Source: Fontimonas thermophila
GTDB lineage: Bacteria; Pseudomonadota; Gammaproteobacteria; Nevskiales; Nevskiaceae
Direction: 5' to 3'
Length of the DNA stretch: 60,295 nucleotides
NCBI RefSeq assembly: GCF_900113085.1
Contig: NZ_FOOC01000012.1
Coordinates: 1-60,295, forward strand
The notes below the pieces were generated by a model. That model made no database searches and was not told where the DNA came from. It saw nothing but the letters and a program-made list of their open reading frames with translations. Below, in pieces: positions 28,891-38,062 of the stretch (its first letter is position 1; each line of letters opens with the position of its first letter). The position numbers and the translations under genes are program-made.

Positions 28891-30135
28891 TCAGTCCGCC
28901 TGGTTCCGCAAGAACGACGGGATGTTGATGATGTCGTCGTCGAGCCCGAGCGGGAACGGGCTGCCGCCCCCCGCCGCAGCGACCTTCTGCGGTTGACGCT
29001 GTGCACCGTGCATCTGGCGGTGCACCGTCGGGACATCGAGATAAGCCGCCGACGAAGAATAAGGCATGGCCGGCGGCACCGGTGCCGCCATCTCCGGGCG
29101 TACGAATGGCGCGACTTTCGGATTCTGTACGGCCGTTGTCGCCGGAGCCGCGTGCTTGTGTCCCGGCAGACCGGTGGCGACAACGGTCACACGCAGCGTG
29201 CCGTTGAGATTCGGATCCATCGCCATGCCGCACTTGGTATCGGCCTCCTCGGAGGCGATCTCGGCGACGCGCGAGTTGATGTATTCGAGTTCCTCCATCG
29301 TCAGCGACTCGTCACAGGTGACGTTGACCAGCAGACCGCGCGCGCCCTGCAGCTCGATGTCGTCGAGCAGCGGGCTGGACAGCGCCATTTCCACCGCCTT
29401 CTCGGCGCGTCCCTCGCCACTGGCATGCCCCATGCCCATCATCGCCATGCCGCGGTTGCTCATGACCGTGCGCACGTCGGCGAAGTCGACATTGACCAGG
29501 CCCGGACGCGTGATCAGATCGGAGATGCCCTGCACCGCGTTCTGCAACACGTCGTTGGCGGCCTTGAAGCAGTTGAGCACGGTGATCTTGGTTCCGAGCA
29601 CCAGACCGAGCTTTTCGTTCGGGATCAGGATCAGGGAATCACTGTACTGGCGCAGCTCGTCGATGCCCTTGAGCGCCACCGCCATGCGCTTCTTGCCCTC
29701 GTGCGCGAACGGCTTGGTCACGACGGAAACGGTGAGAATGCCGAGCTCCTTGGCGATCTGGGCGATCACTGGCGCCGCACCGGTGCCGGTGCCTCCACCC
29801 ATGCCGGCGGTGATGAACAGCAGATCGCTACCCTCGATCATCTCGCGAATGCGGTCGCGGTCTTCCTCCGCGGCCTGGCGTCCGATCTCCGGATTGGACC
29901 CGGCACCCAGTCCGCGTGTGATCTCGGCACCGAGCTGAAGCTGGTTGGTCGGCACACAGCGCTCCAGATGATCACGGTCGGTATTGGCGCAGATGAAATC
30001 CACGCCCTCGATCCCGGCCTGTGCCATCTGATTGACGGTATTGCAACCGCCGCCGCCAACGCCGATGACGCGGATCACGGCGCGCTTGTGCTGGCCGTCA
30101 TCCAGCTCAAAGACTTCACGTACTTGTCCACCCAT
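28891..30135 (-). CDS. ftsZ: Cell division GTPase FtsZ
   Basis: A 414-residue tubulin homologue. The GTP-binding tubulin signature GGGTGTGAAPV is near residue 112, after the GVGGGGCNTVNQM loop. The variable linker contains many Pro/Ala residues, and the conserved tail DDIINIPSFLRNQAD binds FtsA and ZipA. Start 30135 is chosen because AGGAG lies 7 bases upstream; the next in-frame ATG upstream has no such site. Confidence 0.98.
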   Translation of the reverse strand: MGGQVREVFELDDGQHKRAVIRVIGVGGGGCNTVNQMAQAGIEGVDFICANTDRDHLERCVPTNQLQLGAEITRGLGAGSNPEIGRQAAEEDRDRIREMIEGSDLLFITAGMGGGTGTGAAPVIAQIAKELGILTVSVVTKPFAHEGKKRMAVALKGIDELRQYSDSLILIPNEKLGLVLGTKITVLNCFKAANDVLQNAVQGISDLITRPGLVNVDFADVRTVMSNRGMAMMGMGHASGEGRAEKAVEMALSSPLLDDIELQGARGLLVNVTCDESLTMEELEYINSRVAEIASEEADTKCGMAMDPNLNGTLRVTVVATGLPGHKHAAPATTAVQNPKVAPFVRPEMAAPVPPAMPYSSSAAYLDVPTVHRQMHGAQRQPQKVAAAGGGSPFPLGLDDDIINIPSFLRNQAD

Positions 30136-30253
30136 GTCACTGCTCCTGCGCGACTGCGCGTCCGTATTGCCCATCGTCCGTCAAACGCACCGCTGCCCAG
30201 CGACAACGGTGCCCCTGCAAGTCGTTTTTTTCAATCTGATACGCCTTCATTTC

Positions 30254-30282
30254 AGCATATAAAAAAACTGTTTCAATATCAA
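30254..30282 (-). promoter_or_regulatory. Sigma-70 promoter of ftsZ in an AT-rich gap
   Basis: On the minus strand TTGATA (30282-30277) and TATGCT (30259-30254) are separated by 17 bp. The 183-bp ftsA-ftsZ gap is strikingly AT-rich with runs of T and A, unlike the rest of the window. It would give ftsZ its own transcript with a leader of about 110 bases. Confidence 0.65.
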
Positions 30283-30318
30283 TGAAAAAATCGTGTTGAT
30301 CACGAATTCATCTCTGCC

Positions 30319-31551
30319 TCAGAAACTGCCTCGGATCCAGTCGGCGACGCGCTGGACCCAGTATCCGATGCCTTGGGTCGGCGCATCCGCCGACGTCGCC
30401 GCCCGGCTCTGGCGTCCGTACAACAGCAGGCCGACAGCCGTCGCGTACGCCGGATTGCGCGTCACGTCCTTCAGACCCTCGACGTTGTGCGGCAGACCCA
30501 GGCGCACCGGCATGTCGAGCACCTGGCTGGCCAGCTCGACGACGCCCGGCATCTGCGCGGCGCCGCCGGTGAGGACGACACCGCCGGGAATGAGGCTGTA
30601 CCAATCGGAACGGTGCAGCTCCTTGCGGGCGAAATAAAACAATTCCTCGTAACGCGGCTTGATCACCTCGGCCAGCGTCGAGCGCGACAGCCGCCGCGGC
30701 GGCTGGTCGCCGACGCCGCGCACCTCGATTTCCTCGTGACCGTCGGCGAGCTGCGGCAAGGCGACGCCGTGCTTGATCTTGAGTTCCTCGGCATAGGGCG
30801 CCGGGGTGCGGAAGACGATGCTGATGTCGTTGGTCACCTGGTTGCCGGCGATCGGCAATACCGCCGTGTGGCGGATCGCCCCGCCCCGGAACACCGCGAT
30901 GTCCGAGGTGCCGCCGCCGATGTCGATCATGCAGACACCGTGTTCGCGCTCATCCGGCAGCAGGGTCGCATAGCTGGACGCGAGGTGCTGCAGGATCAGC
31001 GTGTCGACTTTCAGTCCGCAGGACTCGACGCATCGGTAAATGTTCTGCGCCGCCGAGATCGAGCCGGTAACGACGTGCGCCTTGCCTTCCAGGCGCACGC
31101 CGTGCATGCCGACCGGGTGGTAGATCCCTTCGCGTCCGTCGATGACGAATTCCTGCGGAATGACGTGCAGGATCTTGCGATCTGCCGGAATCGCGATCGC
31201 ACGGGCGGCATCCATGACGTTATCGACATCCCGCTCGCTGACCGAGCCACTGCGCACCGGTGCGACACCGGTCGAATTGAGCCCTTGGATATGCGTCCCC
31301 GAGACGCCGACGTAGACCGACTGGATGCGGCAGTTGGCCATGTGCTCGGCGTTCTCGACCGCACGCTTGATCGCCAGCGCGGTCTGCTCGATGTTCACCA
31401 CATCGCCCCGGTTCATGCCCTTGGAGACGTGCTCGCCGCGCCCGACGATCTCGATCTGTCCGTCAGGCAGGACCTGGCCGACGACGGCGGCACACTTCGA
31501 CGTGCCGATGTCCAGGCCGACGAGCAGCTTGCGTTCCTCGCGTCGCGTCAT
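30319..31551 (-). CDS. ftsA: Cell division actin-like protein FtsA
   Basis: A 410-residue actin-fold ATPase that tethers FtsZ to the membrane. The phosphate-1 region is LLVGLDIGTSKCAAVVGQ and the phosphate-2 region is MIDIGGGTSDIAVF; the adenosine loop is VLTGGAAQMPGV. The C-terminal amphipathic helix (YWVQRVADWIRGSF) is the expected membrane-targeting sequence. Start 31551 follows the ftsQ stop by 4 bp. Confidence 0.97.
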   Translation of the reverse strand: MTRREERKLLVGLDIGTSKCAAVVGQVLPDGQIEIVGRGEHVSKGMNRGDVVNIEQTALAIKRAVENAEHMANCRIQSVYVGVSGTHIQGLNSTGVAPVRSGSVSERDVDNVMDAARAIAIPADRKILHVIPQEFVIDGREGIYHPVGMHGVRLEGKAHVVTGSISAAQNIYRCVESCGLKVDTLILQHLASSYATLLPDEREHGVCMIDIGGGTSDIAVFRGGAIRHTAVLPIAGNQVTNDISIVFRTPAPYAEELKIKHGVALPQLADGHEEIEVRGVGDQPPRRLSRSTLAEVIKPRYEELFYFARKELHRSDWYSLIPGGVVLTGGAAQMPGVVELASQVLDMPVRLGLPHNVEGLKDVTRNPAYATAVGLLLYGRQSRAATSADAPTQGIGYWVQRVADWIRGSF

Positions 31552-31555
31552 GCGC

Positions 31556-32320
31556 TCAACTCCTTTGCGGATCAGCGACGGGCTTGCGCCAGCCCACCGA
31601 AAACCCATTGGTGTATCGAAGGTCCACATATGCGATCTCCTCGATGCGACCGGCGAGCGCGCGTGCCGCCGGTCCGAGCAGGGTGTCGAGCGCCTGGGTG
31701 GGATCGCCACGTCCGAAGCGCAGCGCGATCCCGCCCGTGGTATGTCCGGTCCAGTCGCCGCGCGCATCCTGAGTCAAACCCGCCAATGCGAACGGCGTCC
31801 CCTGCAGGCGCGCGGCAAGTTCGCGATACATCGCCAGCACACGGCCTGCGCTGCCTGGCGGGCCGTCCAAGCGCGGCAGCAGCGGCGGAACGTCGCGGCC
31901 CGCAGGAGAAAAAACCACGCCCTGGGTATCGAGCAGCTCCTTTTGACCCCAGTGCGCCGCCGGCTCGCGCTCCCAGATACGCAGGTGCACCGTCGCCGGC
32001 CACCGGCGCTCGACACGCGCACGGCCGACCCACGGCAGGGCGACGACGGCCGCATGCACGGCTTTGAGATCCACCTGTGCAAAGCGCTCTTGCAGCAGCG
32101 GCCGCACCGCGGCCTTGATCTCGGCCGGATCGACGCGCTGCAGGTGCCCCTCGATCTGCAAACGCGCAACCGGCTGATCTCCAGTCGCGCGGAAAAATCC
32201 CCACACACCCCCGGCGGTCGCGAGCAGCGCCGCCAGCCCGATCGCCACCCGCAGCCCGGTACGCAGCGGCGGCACCGGATTGTCGAGAGGCATGTCGGGA
32301 CTCATTGCCATTGCCGTCAT
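31556..32320 (-). CDS. ftsQ: Cell division protein FtsQ
   Basis: A 254-residue bitopic protein with one membrane helix near residues 20-40, then the POTRA domain (ARLQIEGHLQRVDPAEIKAAV) and the beta domain with VERRWPATVHLRIWEREPAAHW. It recruits FtsL and FtsB to the divisome. The ATG overlaps the ddl stop (ATGA). The length is typical. Confidence 0.94.
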   Translation of the reverse strand: MTAMAMSPDMPLDNPVPPLRTGLRVAIGLAALLATAGGVWGFFRATGDQPVARLQIEGHLQRVDPAEIKAAVRPLLQERFAQVDLKAVHAAVVALPWVGRARVERRWPATVHLRIWEREPAAHWGQKELLDTQGVVFSPAGRDVPPLLPRLDGPPGSAGRVLAMYRELAARLQGTPFALAGLTQDARGDWTGHTTGGIALRFGRGDPTQALDTLLGPAARALAGRIEEIAYVDLRYTNGFSVGWRKPVADPQRS

Positions 32321-33363
32321 CGCCCGTGCTCCGCGATCGGTGCGAGGGTGGTCTCCAGAATCGCCCAGCACAGCGACGCGTAGTCCATACCGCGCGCGGC
32401 CGCGGCCATCGGCACCAGGCTGTGCGAGGTCATGCCCGGGACGAGATTGAGTTCGATCAGCCAGGCCTGGCCGTGCGCATCGAGCATGAAATCGACACGG
32501 CCCCAGCCACGTGCGCCGACGCATTCGAAGGCGCGCAAGCAAATCGCCTGGATCTTTTGCTCGAGGGTTGCGTCCAGTCCCGATGGGCAGTGATAGCACG
32601 TCGCATCGGAGAGATACTTCGCGTGATAGTCGTAAAACTCCCCGTCGGGTTCGATGCGGATCAATGGCAAGGCCTCGCCATCGACGATCGCGCAGGTGAA
32701 CTCGTGGCCATAAGCGCCGCCGGCGACGAAGCGCTCGGCGATGACGACGCCATCACCGCGCGAGCCTCGCGCGAGCTGCCAGGCGGCATCGAGCTGATCG
32801 GCGGATTTCACCTTGCTGACGCCGACGCTCGAACCCTCTGCCGATGGCTTGACGATCAGCGGATAGCCGAACCGGCGGACCGCCTCGTCGAGATCGGCAC
32901 GGCTGCGTGCCCACAGATAATCCGGCGTCGGTAGTCCCTCGGCGCTCCACAGGCGCTTGGTGCGCAGCTTGTCCATCGCCAGCGCGGACGCGAGCACACC
33001 GCTTCCGGTATAGGGAATACCCTGCAGCTCGAGTACCGCCTGCAGCGTGCCATCCTCGCCACCGGTACCGTGCAGCACATTGAAGACACGGTCGATGCCC
33101 TGCGCCTTGAGTTGCAGCACGTTGTCGGGCGTCGCATCGATGGCGACGACGTCGACGCCGCGCGAGCGCAACGCATCGGCAACACCCTGCCCCGACCACA
33201 GCGATACCTGCCGTTCCGACGACCAGCCGCCCATCAGCACGGCAACACGGCCAAATACTTTCGGATCGGTCACGCGCACGCGCTGGCTGCGACCGGTCAC
33301 CGGCACGCAGACGTCGGCGGGTTGCGTCCTGTGGGTGTCGGGATGTGGCGCCGGTGTCTTCAC
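32317..33363 (-). CDS. ddl: D-alanine--D-alanine ligase
   Basis: A 348-residue ATP-grasp ligase making the D-Ala-D-Ala dipeptide for MurF. Motifs include VAVLMGGWSSERQVSLWSG, NVLHGTGGEDG, VKPSAEGSSVGVSKV and LNLVPGMTSHSLVP. The GTG at 33363 overlaps the murB stop (GTGA), giving about 30 extra N-terminal residues compared with the usual Ddl. A GTG at 33273 would give the normal 318 residues and remains possible. Confidence 0.94.
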   Translation of the reverse strand: MKTPAPHPDTHRTQPADVCVPVTGRSQRVRVTDPKVFGRVAVLMGGWSSERQVSLWSGQGVADALRSRGVDVVAIDATPDNVLQLKAQGIDRVFNVLHGTGGEDGTLQAVLELQGIPYTGSGVLASALAMDKLRTKRLWSAEGLPTPDYLWARSRADLDEAVRRFGYPLIVKPSAEGSSVGVSKVKSADQLDAAWQLARGSRGDGVVIAERFVAGGAYGHEFTCAIVDGEALPLIRIEPDGEFYDYHAKYLSDATCYHCPSGLDATLEQKIQAICLRAFECVGARGWGRVDFMLDAHGQAWLIELNLVPGMTSHSLVPMAAAARGMDYASLCWAILETTLAPIAEHGR

Positions 33364-34277
33364 AGCGGCTCTCCTACGATTCTCACTTCCGGCTCCAGAT
33401 CGATGCCGGTCTTCGCCTTCACCGTGCGGCGGATGTGCGTGATCAAGGCTTCGACGTCGGCGGCGCTCGCGGTGTCGTCGGTGATCAGGAAATTGGCGTG
33501 CTGTGTGGAGACTTCTGCTCCACCGATGCGATAACCCTTGAGCCCGCAGCTCTCGATCAGGCGTGCGGCGTGATCGCCCGGAGGATTGCGGAACGTGCTG
33601 CCGGCGCTGGGCTTGCCGACCGGCTGCGAGGCCTTGCGCCGGGCCAGCGCCTCGCGGGTATAGCGTGCATGTGCGCCATCGGTATCGACGCTGACCTTGA
33701 AGCGCGCGGCAAGAAAGCCGAGCGCACCGGCCGGCAGTTCGACCTCGCGATAGCCGTAACGAAAATGCGTCGGCTCGAGCCAGCGCACCGAACCGTCGCG
33801 GAACACCATCTCGACCATCGCGACGTTTGGCCAGGTCTCGCCGCCCCAGGCACCGGCGTTCATCGCCAGTGCACCGCCGACGGTCCCGGGAATACCGGCC
33901 ATGAAACCCAGCCCGGCGAGATGATGCCGCTCGGCGAACTTTGCCAGACGCGCGCAATGCACCCCGGCTTCGGCATAGATCAGGCGGGTGCCGCCGGCTT
34001 CTTCCAGACGCAGGGCATCGAGTGCACCGTGCAGCGCGATGATGGTGCCGCGCCAGCCGCCATCGCGCACGAGCAGATTGCTGCCCAGCCCCAGCCAGAG
34101 GACAGGCTCGTCCGCGGGCAGCGCACGCACGAAAGCGATCAAGTCTTCGCGGTCGGCCGGTTCGAAATAACGGTCGGCCGGACCGCCGACGCGCCACGTG
34201 GTGTGCCGCGTCATCGGCTCGCTGCGCAGCACGCGGCCGCGGATTGCCGGCAAGGGATCGCGACGGCCCGTGCTCAT
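33360..34277 (-). CDS. murB: UDP-N-acetylenolpyruvoylglucosamine reductase
   Basis: A 305-residue flavoprotein that makes UDP-MurNAc. FAD-binding features are [32 protein letters not shown] and [20 protein letters not shown]; the catalytic Ser lies in [11 protein letters not shown]. The C-terminal [10 protein letters not shown] is conserved and it is the type I form. The ATG overlaps the murC stop. Confidence 0.97.
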   Translation of the reverse strand: MSTGRRDPLPAIRGRVLRSEPMTRHTTWRVGGPADRYFEPADREDLIAFVRALPADEPVLWLGLGSNLLVRDGGWRGTIIALHGALDALRLEEAGGTRLIYAEAGVHCARLAKFAERHHLAGLGFMAGIPGTVGGALAMNAGAWGGETWPNVAMVEMVFRDGSVRWLEPTHFRYGYREVELPAGALGFLAARFKVSVDTDGAHARYTREALARRKASQPVGKPSAGSTFRNPPGDHAARLIESCGLKGYRIGGAEVSTQHANFLITDDTASAADVEALITHIRRTVKAKTGIDLEPEVRIVGEPL

Positions 34278-35704
34278 CGCGCACCTCCGAAACGCTGGCT
34301 CAGCACACCCGGCAAGGTGCCGATGTCGCCAGCACCCAGCGTGAGCACGAGATCGCCGTCGGCGGCAATGCGTTCGAGCACATCGGCAGCCTCGCCGAGG
34401 CCGCCGGAGAGCAGCACCGGCTCGACTTTGCCGCGGGCGCGGATACAGCGCGCCAGCGCGCGCGCATCGGCGTTCTCGATCGGCGCCTCCCCGGCTGGAT
34501 ACACCTCGGCGAGGAGCAAGGCATCCGCCTCGGACAATACGGCGCAGAAATCGTCGAACAGATCGCGCGTACGCGTGTAGCGGTGCGGCTGGAAAACGAC
34601 GACGAGTCGCCGCTCGGGATATGCGGCACGCATTGCCTGGAACGTCGCCGCGATCTCGCGCGGATGGTGACCATAGTCATCGACCAGCAGCACGCGGCGG
34701 GTGCCGATCGTCAGCTCGCCGTGCTGCTCGCAGCGTCGGCCGATGCCCTGGAATCCGGTGAAGGCGCGTCGCATCGCCTGCGCATCGACGCCAAGCTCGC
34801 GGCCGATCGCCACCGCAACGAGCGCGTTCTGCACGTTGTGCCGGCCCGGCAGATTGAGATGAAACGCCTCGCAAAAACCGTCGCGGGCAACGGCCGTGAA
34901 GTGCGCGCCCGTTCCCTCCGGACGCACGTCGATCGCGCGCAGATCGGCATCCTCGGCAAAGCCATAGGTGAGCACCGGACGGCCGACTTCGGCCAGCGTC
35001 TCGCGAATGACGGCATCGTCGAGACACAGTACGGCCAGACCATAGAACGGCAGGCGATGCAAAAACTCGACGAACGTGGCACGCAGGCGGCGGAAATCGT
35101 GCCCGTATGTCTCCAGATGATCGGCGTCGATGTTGGTGACGGCGGCGATCATGGGCATCAAGTGCAGGAACGACGCATCGCTCTCGTCGGCCTCGGCGAC
35201 GAGATAGTCACCAGCCCCGAGCCGTGCGTTGGTGCCCGCGGACTTGAGCTTACCGCCGATGACATAGGTCGGATCGAGCCCGCCCTCGGCGAGCACACTG
35301 GCGACGAGACTCGTCGTCGTCGTCTTGCCATGCGTGCCGGCGATCGCGATGCCATAGCGAAAGCGCATCAGCTCGGCGAGCATTTCCGCGCGGCGCACCA
35401 CCGGAATGCGGTGCTCGTGCGCATAGAGCAGCTCCGGATTGTCGGATCTGACCGCGGTCGAGACGACGATGGCATCGGCACCGTGTGCATGCTCGGCCCG
35501 ATGTTCGAAATGAATGCGCGCACCGAGCGCGGCGAGGCGCTGCGTCGCCGCGGTGTTCTTCAAATCGGTGCCGCTGATCTCATAGCCGAGGTTGAGCAGA
35601 ACCTCGGCAATGCCGGCCATCCCGGCGCCGCCGATGCCGAGCATGTGAATGCGGCGCACGCGGCGCATCGGCCGCAGCATCAGGGTCTGCACGCGCTCGC
35701 TCAT
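34274..35704 (-). CDS. murC: UDP-N-acetylmuramate--L-alanine ligase
   Basis: A 476-residue Mur ligase. It begins with the UDP-binding [18 protein letters not shown], has the ATP P-loop [18 protein letters not shown], then [12 protein letters not shown] and the C-terminal [18 protein letters not shown]. The start at 35704 overlaps the murG stop (ATGA). Confidence 0.97.
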   Translation of the reverse strand: MSERVQTLMLRPMRRVRRIHMLGIGGAGMAGIAEVLLNLGYEISGTDLKNTAATQRLAALGARIHFEHRAEHAHGADAIVVSTAVRSDNPELLYAHEHRIPVVRRAEMLAELMRFRYGIAIAGTHGKTTTTSLVASVLAEGGLDPTYVIGGKLKSAGTNARLGAGDYLVAEADESDASFLHLMPMIAAVTNIDADHLETYGHDFRRLRATFVEFLHRLPFYGLAVLCLDDAVIRETLAEVGRPVLTYGFAEDADLRAIDVRPEGTGAHFTAVARDGFCEAFHLNLPGRHNVQNALVAVAIGRELGVDAQAMRRAFTGFQGIGRRCEQHGELTIGTRRVLLVDDYGHHPREIAATFQAMRAAYPERRLVVVFQPHRYTRTRDLFDDFCAVLSEADALLLAEVYPAGEAPIENADARALARCIRARGKVEPVLLSGGLGEAADVLERIAADGDLVLTLGAGDIGTLPGVLSQRFGGAR

Positions 35705-36771
35705 GTCCGCCCTCCCGATGCGCAGGCCAGGCAGGCGTCGGCGATCGCCGCGGTGGCATCGGTCCACGCAGCGCTGCGCGCAGCTTCGGCCATACGCTGC
35801 AGGCGTTGCCGGTCACCGAGCAGTTCGCGCAATAGCGCTGCCAGCCGTTGCGGTGTCAGCTCGCGTTCCGGGACGAGCACAGCGGCGCCGGCGCGCACGA
35901 GATATTCGGCATTGCGCGTCTGATGATCGTCCACGGCGTGTGGAAATGGCACGAGCACCGCTGCGCATCCAGCGGCGCACAGTTCCGCGATCGTCGAGGC
36001 GCCGGCACGGCAGACGACCAGATCGGCCCACCCCAGTGCGGCGGGCATGTCGTCGATGAACGCATCGATCTGCTGCGCAGCCACACCGACGCGTGCGTAC
36101 ACCTGCTGCGCGAGAGCGAGCGTGCGCCCGGCCTGATGGCGCACCTGCGGGCGCTCCTGCGGCGCGAGCAATGCGAGTGCCTGCGGCAGTCGCTCGTTGA
36201 GCACGCGTGCCCCCTGGCTGCCACCGACGACGAGCAGCCGCGCCGCACCGCCATGCGCCATGCGCTGCGCCGGCGGCGGCAGCTGCGCGAAACCGGCGCG
36301 CACCGGATTGCCGACCGTGCGCGCGTGCGCAAACGTGCCGGGAAACGCCTGCAGGACACAGCGCGCCACGCGCGCCAGCCAGCGATTGGTCAACCCGGCC
36401 GCAGCATTCTGCTCGTGGATGATCAGCGGACGGCGCAACAGCCATGCCGCGATGCCACCAGGACCGGCGGCAAAACCGCCCATGCCGAGCACGGCGTCGG
36501 GACGCTCGTCACGCAGGATCGATAGCGCCTGCATGACCGCACGCAGAATCAGCCAAGGCGCCTGCAACCACTTGCGTAGACCCTTGCCGCGCAATCCAAA
36601 AACCTGCACATAGCGCAGCGCAATGCCGTGGGCCGGCACGACGCGCGCCTCGAAACTGTCCGGCGTGCCCATCCAGACGATGGCGTGGCCGTGCGCACGC
36701 AAATGCTCGGCGACGGCAAGCGCAGGATACACATGGCCGCCGGTGCCACCCGCCATGATCAACAGCTTCAT
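35701..36771 (-). CDS. murG: Lipid II synthase MurG (GT28)
   Basis: A 356-residue GT-B transferase adding GlcNAc to lipid I at the inner face of the membrane. It has the N-terminal glycine loop [19 protein letters not shown], the second loop [16 protein letters not shown] and the donor-site segment [15 protein letters not shown]. The start is preceded by the strong site GGAGGT. Its ATG overlaps the stop of a 37-codon frame that fills the ftsW-murG gap. Confidence 0.97.
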   Translation of the reverse strand: MKLLIMAGGTGGHVYPALAVAEHLRAHGHAIVWMGTPDSFEARVVPAHGIALRYVQVFGLRGKGLRKWLQAPWLILRAVMQALSILRDERPDAVLGMGGFAAGPGGIAAWLLRRPLIIHEQNAAAGLTNRWLARVARCVLQAFPGTFAHARTVGNPVRAGFAQLPPPAQRMAHGGAARLLVVGGSQGARVLNERLPQALALLAPQERPQVRHQAGRTLALAQQVYARVGVAAQQIDAFIDDMPAALGWADLVVCRAGASTIAELCAAGCAAVLVPFPHAVDDHQTRNAEYLVRAGAAVLVPERELTPQRLAALLRELLGDRQRLQRMAEAARSAAWTDATAAIADACLACASGGRT

Positions 36772-36881
36772 GGCCGCACCTCCAGTGGGTCTGCATGGCG
36801 GCCACAGCGGCTGTTGCGCGCCACTGCGCACATCCGACCGATGTGTGCGGGCCGATGCCATTGCCGGATACGCTGCATCAT
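36768..36881 (-). CDS. 37-residue small ORF exactly filling the ftsW-murG gap
   Basis: The ATG overlaps the ftsW stop (ATGA at 36881-36878) and the TGA overlaps the murG start (ATGA at 36771-36768). The peptide starts MMQRIRQWHRPAHIGRM and ends HADPLEVRP. It is basic, has two Cys and shows moderate GC at third positions. I recognise no family. It may be a real peptide, or a coupling frame that keeps ribosomes moving from ftsW to murG; chance is possible. Confidence 0.4.
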   Translation of the reverse strand: MMQRIRQWHRPAHIGRMCAVARNSRCGRHADPLEVRP

Positions 36882-38062
36882 CGGCGACCCTCCGCCGGTG
36901 TCGACTGGAAGGCAGCCGCGCGGTTTTCGTAATCCACGCGCAGCAGCAGACCGAACATCGCGCAGACCGTCAGCAGCGAAGAACCGCCATAGCTCAGCAA
37001 TGGCAGCGTCAGACCCTTGGTCGGCAAAAGGCCGAGATTCACGGCCATGTTGATCAGCGCCTGCAAGCCGATCCAGCCCGTGAGCCCGTAGGCGAGGGCC
37101 GCCTCGAATGCACGCCCGCCGGCCTCGGCAACGCGCCCGATCGCAAAACCGCGCCAGACGACGATGCCGAACAGCACGAGCAGCACGGCGATGCCGAGCA
37201 ACCCGAGTTCCTCGGCGAGGATTGCGAAGATGAAGTCGGTATGCATCTCCGGCAGGTACAACAGCTTTTGCACGCTGTTGCCGAGACCGACACCGAACCA
37301 TTCGCCGCGACCGACGGCGATCAGCGACTGCGCAAGCTGCCAGCCGCCGTTCTCGACGTCGGCCCACGGGTTCGTGAAATTGAGCAGGCGCTGGAGTCGA
37401 TACGGCGCCGCGACCGCGATGAGTGCCAGACCCGCACCCGCAGCAGCGACCATGCCCAGGTAGTAACCAATACGTGCGCCGCCGAGGAACAGCATCAGGA
37501 ACACGACCCCCATGAGGATCGCAACGGCTCCGAAATCCGGCTCGGCCAGCAGAAGCACGCACGGCGGCACCAGCGCGGCGATGGGCAGCGCAAGGCCACG
37601 GAAACCCTGCTGCAACTGCGCCTGACGCCGGCCGATGTAACTCGCAACAAAGACGATCAGCGCAAGACGAGCGGGTTCGGAGGCCTGCAGCCGGAACAGC
37701 CCCAGATCGAGCCAGCGCCGCGCCGCGTTGACCGTCACACCGACACCCGGCACGAGCACGAGCACCAGCAGCGCGAACGCCAGTGCGTAAAGCGCAAAAC
37801 CCGAACGTGCCCACACCCGCATCGGCACGCAATAGAGCGTCGCCCCAAGAACGCCGCCCAGAGCGGCGAACAGTAACTGCCGGTAGAGAAAATAAAACGG
37901 CTCACCGGTGAGTTTTTCCGCCTGCGCGACCGAGGCCGAAGCCACCATCACCAACCCCCAGGCCAGCAACACGGCGACGGCTCCGCACAGCCAGGCATCG
38001 AGCCCGTAACGGGCCTTGGGCAGCGGCAGGGCAATGGTGAGCCGTTCGGCGAGCGCGTTCAT
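36878..38062 (-). CDS. ftsW: Septal SEDS glycosyltransferase FtsW
   Basis: A 394-residue SEDS protein with about 10 membrane helices that polymerises lipid II with FtsI. Typical motifs are the NAARRWLDLGLFRLQASE loop, LLAEPDFGAVAIL with the catalytic-loop Asp, FNFTNPWAD-type sequence (LLNFTNPWADVENGGWQLAQ) and LPTKGLTLPLLSYGGSSLL. The start overlaps the murD stop. Confidence 0.96.
   Translation of the reverse strand: MNALAERLTIALPLPKARYGLDAWLCGAVAVLLAWGLVMVASASVAQAEKLTGEPFYFLYRQLLFAALGGVLGATLYCVPMRVWARSGFALYALAFALLVLVLVPGVGVTVNAARRWLDLGLFRLQASEPARLALIVFVASYIGRRQAQLQQGFRGLALPIAALVPPCVLLLAEPDFGAVAILMGVVFLMLFLGGARIGYYLGMVAAAGAGLALIAVAAPYRLQRLLNFTNPWADVENGGWQLAQSLIAVGRGEWFGVGLGNSVQKLLYLPEMHTDFIFAILAEELGLLGIAVLLVLFGIVVWRGFAIGRVAEAGGRAFEAALAYGLTGWIGLQALINMAVNLGLLPTKGLTLPLLSYGGSSLLTVCAMFGLLLRVDYENRAAAFQSTPAEGRR

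Noticed and set aside
34244-35923. A 559-codon plus-strand frame opposite murC
   Set aside because: An antisense shadow of murC and parts of murB and murG.
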